From positions 124,001 to 188,000 of the forward strand of contig JBCCAR010000001.1 in the NCBI GenBank assembly GCA_039814715.1: DNA of 64,000 bases, in the 5' to 3' direction. Under the pieces are notes generated by a model. The model did no database searches. It was not told the origin of the DNA and worked only from the letters and a program-made list of their open reading frames with translations. The position numbers and the translations under genes are program-made. Position 1 is the first letter of the stretch; each line of letters starts with the position of its first letter. Below are positions 60,202 to 64,000 of this stretch, in pieces. Origin of the DNA: CAKZYD01 sp039814715 (GTDB lineage: Bacteria > Pseudomonadota > Alphaproteobacteria > Sphingomonadales > CAKZYD01).

Positions 60202-62037
60202 ATGTCCGATAAACAGGGCTTTGCGATGAAACGACGTGCTGCTTTAAAGGCCCTGGGCCTTGGCGCAGCGGCGACAGCAATGAGCCAAGCTCCCAGTGTC
60301 TCTAGCGCGCTCTTCCAGCACGGCGTCGCCAGCGGGGACCCGCTTGACGACCGAGTGATCATCTGGACGCGTATCACACCGCAAGGCAGCGCTGCCGCAT
60401 CCATTCGCCTGAGCTGGGAAGTCACGACAGAAGATGGGAAAGTCGCAGCGCGCGGCGATACGGCGACGGACGCTGCGCGTGACTATACCGTGAAAGTTGA
60501 TGTGAGCGGCCTCGCGCCAGGCACGCGCTACCGCTATCGCTTCATCCATGACGGCGCTGCTTCGCCGACTGGAAACACACGCACTTTGCCTGTGGGTGAC
60601 GTCGACAAGCTCACCATCGCGGCGTGTTCGTGCTCGAATTATCCTTATGGATTTTTCAACGTTTATAAAGAGATGGCCGCGAATCAAGATATCGATATCG
60701 TCCTTCATTTAGGCGACTACATCTACGAATACGGCGTCAACACTTATTCCTCCAAAGCCATTGAGGACGCAGGACGGCGGGTTAAGCCCGCAGCGGAAAT
60801 TGTTGCGCTTGAGGATTACCGCGAGCGCTACGCATTATACCGCCGGGACAAAGACCTACAGGCCGTCCATGCCGCCCACCCCTTCATGCTGATCTGGGAT
60901 GATCACGAATTTACAAACGATGCCTGGAAGGGCGGCGCTGAAAATCATCAGCCAGAAAAAGAAGGCGATTGGTCCACGCGCCGCGCCGCAGCATTACAGG
61001 CCTATGAGGAGTGGATGCCCACGCGCGCGGACTTGGATAAACCGTGGCGATCCTTTGATATCGGCAATCTAGCCCGCATCATGCTCCTCGATACGCGGCT
61101 ATGGGGGCGTGACAAACAGCTCAACTACGCCAAGGACTTCAGCCTTATAACGGCGGCCTTTGATGTAAGCGACGATGCTGCGCCGACACTTTTAAAAACG
61201 GGCGCAGACGCGAGCCAAGCTGACACAATCAAAACACTTCCAATCGTATTTGACATGCGCCAAACGCCGCCAACACCAATTCTAGACTACAGCGAATTGG
61301 CTCAGTTTGACCCAAAGACAGCGCCCACCTATCTCATGTATTTGCCTGATGTGGACGCCTTTAAAGCGCGCCTAAAGGCGCCAGACCGGCAACTCTTGGG
61401 GCCAGACCAGGAAAGCTGGCTTGAAGACGCGTTTATCACCTCAAAGGAGCGCGGCCAAACCTGGCAAATTTTAGGCCAACAAGTCCTCATGGGGCGCATC
61501 AACATTCCGGAAAATGCCGCGGATTTTGTCGGCAATCAGACGGGATACATCGCAGACCGAATTCGCTGGCTTGCAAAGCTTGCAGCCTTTGGCCTGCCGC
61601 TGAATATGGACGCGTGGGACGGCTATCCCGCTGCGCGCGAACGCGTCCTGGGGCATGCACGCAAACATGGGCAAAACGTCGTGGTTTTGGCCGGAGACAC
61701 CCATAACGCGTGGGTGTCAGAGCTCGCAGATACCCAAGGCCCCGTCGCTCACGAGTTCGCAACAGCATCGGTCTCCTCACCTGGCTTTGAAGGCTACGTT
61801 CCGGCCGATCCAGCGATCATTGAGAAAGGCTTTCTTGATGCATCACCAACCCTCAAATGGGTCGATGCGCAGCACCGCGGCTACCTTACGATGCGCTTCA
61901 CACACAAAGATGTTGAAACCCAGTTTCACCGAATCTCAACGGTCAAATCGACCGAGTATGAAAGACTAGAGCCTGTGCGCTTCCAGCTGACCGCTGCCGA
62001 TGACGCCGGAGAGCAGTCGCTCACGAAGCTCGTTTAA
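60202..62037 (+). CDS. phoD: PhoD-type alkaline phosphatase/phosphodiesterase
   Basis: This 611-residue protein has a twin-arginine signal (KRRAALKALGLGAAATA), an N-terminal PhoD domain with ASGDPLDDRVIIWTRITP, and the catalytic metallophosphatase domain: IAACSCSNYP, LHLGDYIYEYG, IWDDHEFTNDAW, VVLAGDTHNAW. PhoD enzymes hydrolyse phosphomonoesters and diesters with Fe/Ca. Translation could start at 60202 or, with AGGG in front, at 60226 (MKRRAALK), which leaves a more ordinary Tat signal. It is 3 nt after the TonB-receptor gene. Confidence 0.92.
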   Translation: MSDKQGFAMKRRAALKALGLGAAATAMSQAPSVSSALFQHGVASGDPLDDRVIIWTRITPQGSAAASIRLSWEVTTEDGKVAARGDTATDAARDYTVKVDVSGLAPGTRYRYRFIHDGAASPTGNTRTLPVGDVDKLTIAACSCSNYPYGFFNVYKEMAANQDIDIVLHLGDYIYEYGVNTYSSKAIEDAGRRVKPAAEIVALEDYRERYALYRRDKDLQAVHAAHPFMLIWDDHEFTNDAWKGGAENHQPEKEGDWSTRRAAALQAYEEWMPTRADLDKPWRSFDIGNLARIMLLDTRLWGRDKQLNYAKDFSLITAAFDVSDDAAPTLLKTGADASQADTIKTLPIVFDMRQTPPTPILDYSELAQFDPKTAPTYLMYLPDVDAFKARLKAPDRQLLGPDQESWLEDAFITSKERGQTWQILGQQVLMGRINIPENAADFVGNQTGYIADRIRWLAKLAAFGLPLNMDAWDGYPAARERVLGHARKHGQNVVVLAGDTHNAWVSELADTQGPVAHEFATASVSSPGFEGYVPADPAIIEKGFLDASPTLKWVDAQHRGYLTMRFTHKDVETQFHRISTVKSTEYERLEPVRFQLTAADDAGEQSLTKLV

Positions 62038-62260
62038 AGTTCCTCTCGCGTCCCCACAAACGGCCTTTGAACCTGGCGCTCCTGACCGATCCGCGAAACT
62101 CGGCAGTGAACCGTATTGGCGACCTTCCGCGCGGCTGGATTTCGTCGTAGGGGCGAAAGAGACTGGGTTTGACGATGCATTTACATCAACCAAATCCGCC
62201 ACAGTATTCAAGCGGAACATTCTGTTTGGTGGAATCTAGTGGATTGGCTCAGCCAATCCA
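62038..62260. other. Gap between phoD and the ureohydrolase gene
   Basis: This 223-nt convergent gap contains most of the palindromic repeat at 62236–62264. A 79-codon plus-strand frame overlaps the end of phoD but has no ribosome site; I do not support it as a gene. Confidence 0.5.
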
Positions 62261-62264
62261 CTAG
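62236..62264. repeat. Perfect 29-bp palindrome with 14-bp arms
   Basis: CTAGTGGATTGGCT (62236–62249) is followed by one C and then its exact reverse complement (62251–62264). It lies between two convergent genes and includes the ureohydrolase stop codon. As RNA it could form a hairpin in either direction but has no U-run. The first 17 nt recur at 53317–53333. Confidence 0.8.
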
Positions 62265-63688
62265 TCGCGCCGCGTCAAATCGCTGAGGTAGGCGTCCTTC
62301 GTCAGGCCCTTTTTCCGCAGAGCTATGCCCGATAGGCAGGCATGCAACACAGAATTCGCATTCAGAGGTGTTTGATAGCTCAAGTCGAGATAAGGCGTTA
62401 CGTCGAAAATGCCAAAGCCCGCGACCTGTGTTTCCGCGCACAACCGGCGCAAAAAGGGTAGGACTTCTCGCATGGTCAGACCAGCAGCTTCAGGCCTGCC
62501 GGCACCAGGCCCTTCAGCAGGATCAAGCACTGACATGTCAAAAGAGATAAACACTCTGCCGGGCCCAGCTTTCGCCTCAGACAAAGCTGCCTTCATGACA
62601 CGGTCCCAGCCGCGCTCCTCAACTTCGGCCATCGTATGATAGCGAACATCCTGGCTCCGTAGCCAGCTGAGGACGTCATCACTCAAATCACGGCCGCGCA
62701 GACCAAGCTGCACTAGGTTGCTGCCTTTCATGAGGTTGTCTTCGATAAGCGCGGAGACGGCATTTTGATCCACCAACGGATGCGCAAGGCCGCGCAAGGC
62801 ATTGGGATGCGCATCAAGGTGTACGATGGTGATATCATCAGAGCCAAGGGTGTCAGTCATCGCAGCGACTGCGGGATACATGACCGAATGATCACCGCCG
62901 ATGATGAAGGGCACGACGCCTGCGCTAACCATTGCAGCGACCGTTTCGCGCACATGGCCGACGCTCATATCAATACTTAGCCGGTCAACAGAGATATCGC
63001 CATAGTCAGCCAGTGTCAGTTCAAGCGCTGGGTCCAACCCAGCATAAACATCATAGCCCGACAGGCCGTGCATTGCCCGCAACGCGCCTGGCGCATGTTG
63101 CGCGTCACGCCACCCACTGCCTAGGTTCAGCGGCACACCCACAAAGGCAACATCAACACTGCTGGCCACCAGGTCTTCAAGACGAACGGCCACCGGCGCA
63201 TTTGCAAATGTGGGGATGCCATCTGTTTCGCCCAGATACCGTTTGACGCTGAAAATACCGGGTTCACGTGCAAATTCGTCCAGAATAGCTGGCCGCAACG
63301 TTTTGCTAGAGTTGTAACGCCCTGCTTTGGTGTTCATGGGGATTTCGGCGTAATCACCAGCCGGCTCTAATGGCTCGGCTATGTCCCGCTCAATAGGCGC
63401 GGCCGGCTTATAAGGCCGTTTTTCAAGCGTTTCCATCATCGCTGTGACAGCCGCGCGCACCGTTTCTGGCTCCTGCCCACTTAGACGATCAATCAGCTTT
63501 TCTTTTGTTAGGCCAAACAGCGAAAGATTAGCAGGCACGTCAATGAAATCTTGCTGGTACTTGGTCAAGCCTGGCAACGCATCCTGGGCGGCTGCAGAAA
63601 CTGATAACGCGAGACTGCTCGCTATGATGATAGCAAACTTAAGCGCCGTATCGAAGGCTGCGGCAGGGAAAGAGGATATTGCCCTCAT
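62261..63688 (-). CDS. Exported ureohydrolase (arginase/agmatinase) family protein with altered metal ligands
   Basis: This 475-residue protein has an N-terminal hydrophobic signal-like segment (about residues 18–34, ending AAAQDA) and a 140-residue N-terminal extension before the ureohydrolase fold. The fold is clear: FVGVPLNLGSG, ADYGDISVD, IIGGDHSVM, LDAHPNAL and FISFDMSVLDPAEGPG. The family's Mn ligands H267, D292, H294 and D384 are kept, but the DxHxD third Asp is Asn296 and the DxD second Asp is Ser386. So it may have a changed metal site or lack normal activity. The ATG overlaps the stop of the preceding paralogue (ATGA). Confidence 0.82.
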   Translation of the reverse strand: MRAISSFPAAAFDTALKFAIIIASSLALSVSAAAQDALPGLTKYQQDFIDVPANLSLFGLTKEKLIDRLSGQEPETVRAAVTAMMETLEKRPYKPAAPIERDIAEPLEPAGDYAEIPMNTKAGRYNSSKTLRPAILDEFAREPGIFSVKRYLGETDGIPTFANAPVAVRLEDLVASSVDVAFVGVPLNLGSGWRDAQHAPGALRAMHGLSGYDVYAGLDPALELTLADYGDISVDRLSIDMSVGHVRETVAAMVSAGVVPFIIGGDHSVMYPAVAAMTDTLGSDDITIVHLDAHPNALRGLAHPLVDQNAVSALIEDNLMKGSNLVQLGLRGRDLSDDVLSWLRSQDVRYHTMAEVEERGWDRVMKAALSEAKAGPGRVFISFDMSVLDPAEGPGAGRPEAAGLTMREVLPFLRRLCAETQVAGFGIFDVTPYLDLSYQTPLNANSVLHACLSGIALRKKGLTKDAYLSDLTRRD

Positions 63689-64000
63689 TTCTTGTCTCCC
63701 TGCTTGTCTTCCGTTGTTTGTCTATCGCTCTTACGGTTCTTTTCCTCGTAAAAATCATTGCGGCTATGGTCCGAAGACAGGTCACTGATAAAATGCGGGT
63801 CCTCGATGCCCTGCTTGCGCATCGCCATGCCGGTGAGACAGGCAAAAACAAGGCTATTAGCATTCAGCGTTGACCGATAGGTAGGGTCAATTTCGGGAGC
63901 GAGCTCTACAAGATCAAAACCGATTACGTTGGATTCAGCGCATAGTCGCCGCACAATCGTAATCGCTTCTCGCATGTCCAAACCACCGGAAACAGGCGTT
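63685..64000 (-). CDS. Second ureohydrolase-family protein (partial, N-terminus off the window)
   Basis: The minus-strand frame is open from the right edge to a stop at 63685, giving the C-terminal 104 residues. TPVSGGLDMREAITIVRRLC and VIGFDLVELAPEIDPTY are the C-terminal helix-strand-helix of agmatinase-like proteins, and NANSLVFACLTGMAMRKQG closely parallels NANSVLHACLSGIALRKKG of the next gene. The last 30 residues are Lys/Asp/Glu-rich (FYEEKNRKSDRQTTEDKQGDK). Its metal-binding core lies outside the window. It overlaps the downstream paralogue's start codon, so the two form an operon. Confidence 0.8.
   Translation of the reverse strand, partial: TPVSGGLDMREAITIVRRLCAESNVIGFDLVELAPEIDPTYRSTLNANSLVFACLTGMAMRKQGIEDPHFISDLSSDHSRNDFYEEKNRKSDRQTTEDKQGDKK

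Noticed and set aside
62000..62239. 79-codon frame overlapping the end of phoD
   Set aside because: No ribosome site, begins inside phoD and has no recognisable domain.

Overview
The window holds an almost complete photosynthesis gene cluster (about 6.5–52.8 kb) of a purple aerobic anoxygenic phototroph, flanked by metabolic, cell-envelope and nutrient-uptake genes. Several things point to an alphaproteobacterium: a type-II reaction centre (pufLM, puhA) with one LH1 antenna (pufBA); the block orders bchFNBHLM-lhaA-puhABC and bchIDO-crtIB-tspO / crtCD / crtEF-bchCXYZ-pufQBALM, which match the Rhodobacter-type cluster apart from the missing crtA; and the PpsR/PpaA regulator pair. Composition is moderately GC-rich and even. 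I cannot name the genus. The oxygen-dependent cyclase acsF is the only ring-E cyclase here (no bchE), so the cluster as seen serves pigment synthesis in the presence of oxygen. No pufC, pufX, puc (LH2), crtA, bchJ or idi is in the window. No rRNA, tRNA, CRISPR array or insertion sequence was recognised.

Layout. (1) 1–6.3 kb, minus strand: a stand-alone Lrp/AsnC ligand-binding domain, a three-gene 2-oxoacid/acetoin dehydrogenase set (E1alpha, E1beta, E2; no E3), a BCCT betaine-type transporter and a muconate-cycloisomerase-like enolase-superfamily enzyme cut by the window edge. (2) 6.5–13.6 kb, minus strand: a c2-like cytochrome with an odd C-terminal tail, a small membrane protein, bchP, a PucC-family protein, bchG, ppsR and a ppaA/aerR-like B12-domain regulator. 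(3) 13.8–29.4 kb, plus strand: bchF-N-B-H-L-M-lhaA-puhA-B-C-orf-acsF-puhE-hemA, tightly packed and closed by a strong terminator. (4) 29.7–40.8 kb, minus strand: crtE, crtF, bchC, bchX, bchY, bchZ, pufQ-like, pufB, pufA, pufL, pufM, a terminator, then a PEP-CTERM protein. (5) 40.9–43.3 kb, plus strand: crtD and crtC. (6) 43.3–50.4 kb, minus strand: bchI-D-O-crtI-crtB-tspO and a 48-residue membrane protein. (7) 50.6–52.8 kb: bciB and a second B12-domain regulator. (8) 53.3–57.5 kb: a multi-pass membrane protein and three glycosyltransferases. (9) 57.8–62.0 kb: a TonB-dependent receptor plus a PhoD-type phosphatase behind a Pho-box-like repeat. (10) 62.3–64 kb: two tandem ureohydrolase-family genes, one with substituted metal ligands.

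How it works together. HemA makes 5-aminolevulinate. BchHID, BchM, AcsF, BciB, BchLNB, BchXYZ, BchF, BchC, BchG and BchP carry protoporphyrin to phytylated bacteriochlorophyll a. CrtE, B, I, C, D and F lead to methoxylated carotenoids of the spirilloxanthin series; with no crtA here, no ketocarotenoid step is encoded in the window. PuhABCE, LhaA, the second PucC-like protein and PufQ help assemble the RC-LH1 complex. Five promoter regions each carry one perfect TGT-N12-ACA palindrome plus at least one near-match, the pattern of PpsR/CrtJ operators, so PpsR, modulated by one or both B12-domain proteins, probably coordinates the cluster.

Most noteworthy: crtC has no ordinary start codon where its conserved N-terminus begins; LH1-beta has a long C-terminal extension; two PpaA/AerR-like proteins bracket the cluster; a secreted-looking ureohydrolase lacks two expected metal ligands; and a 29-bp palindrome recurs as a 17-bp half 9 kb away.
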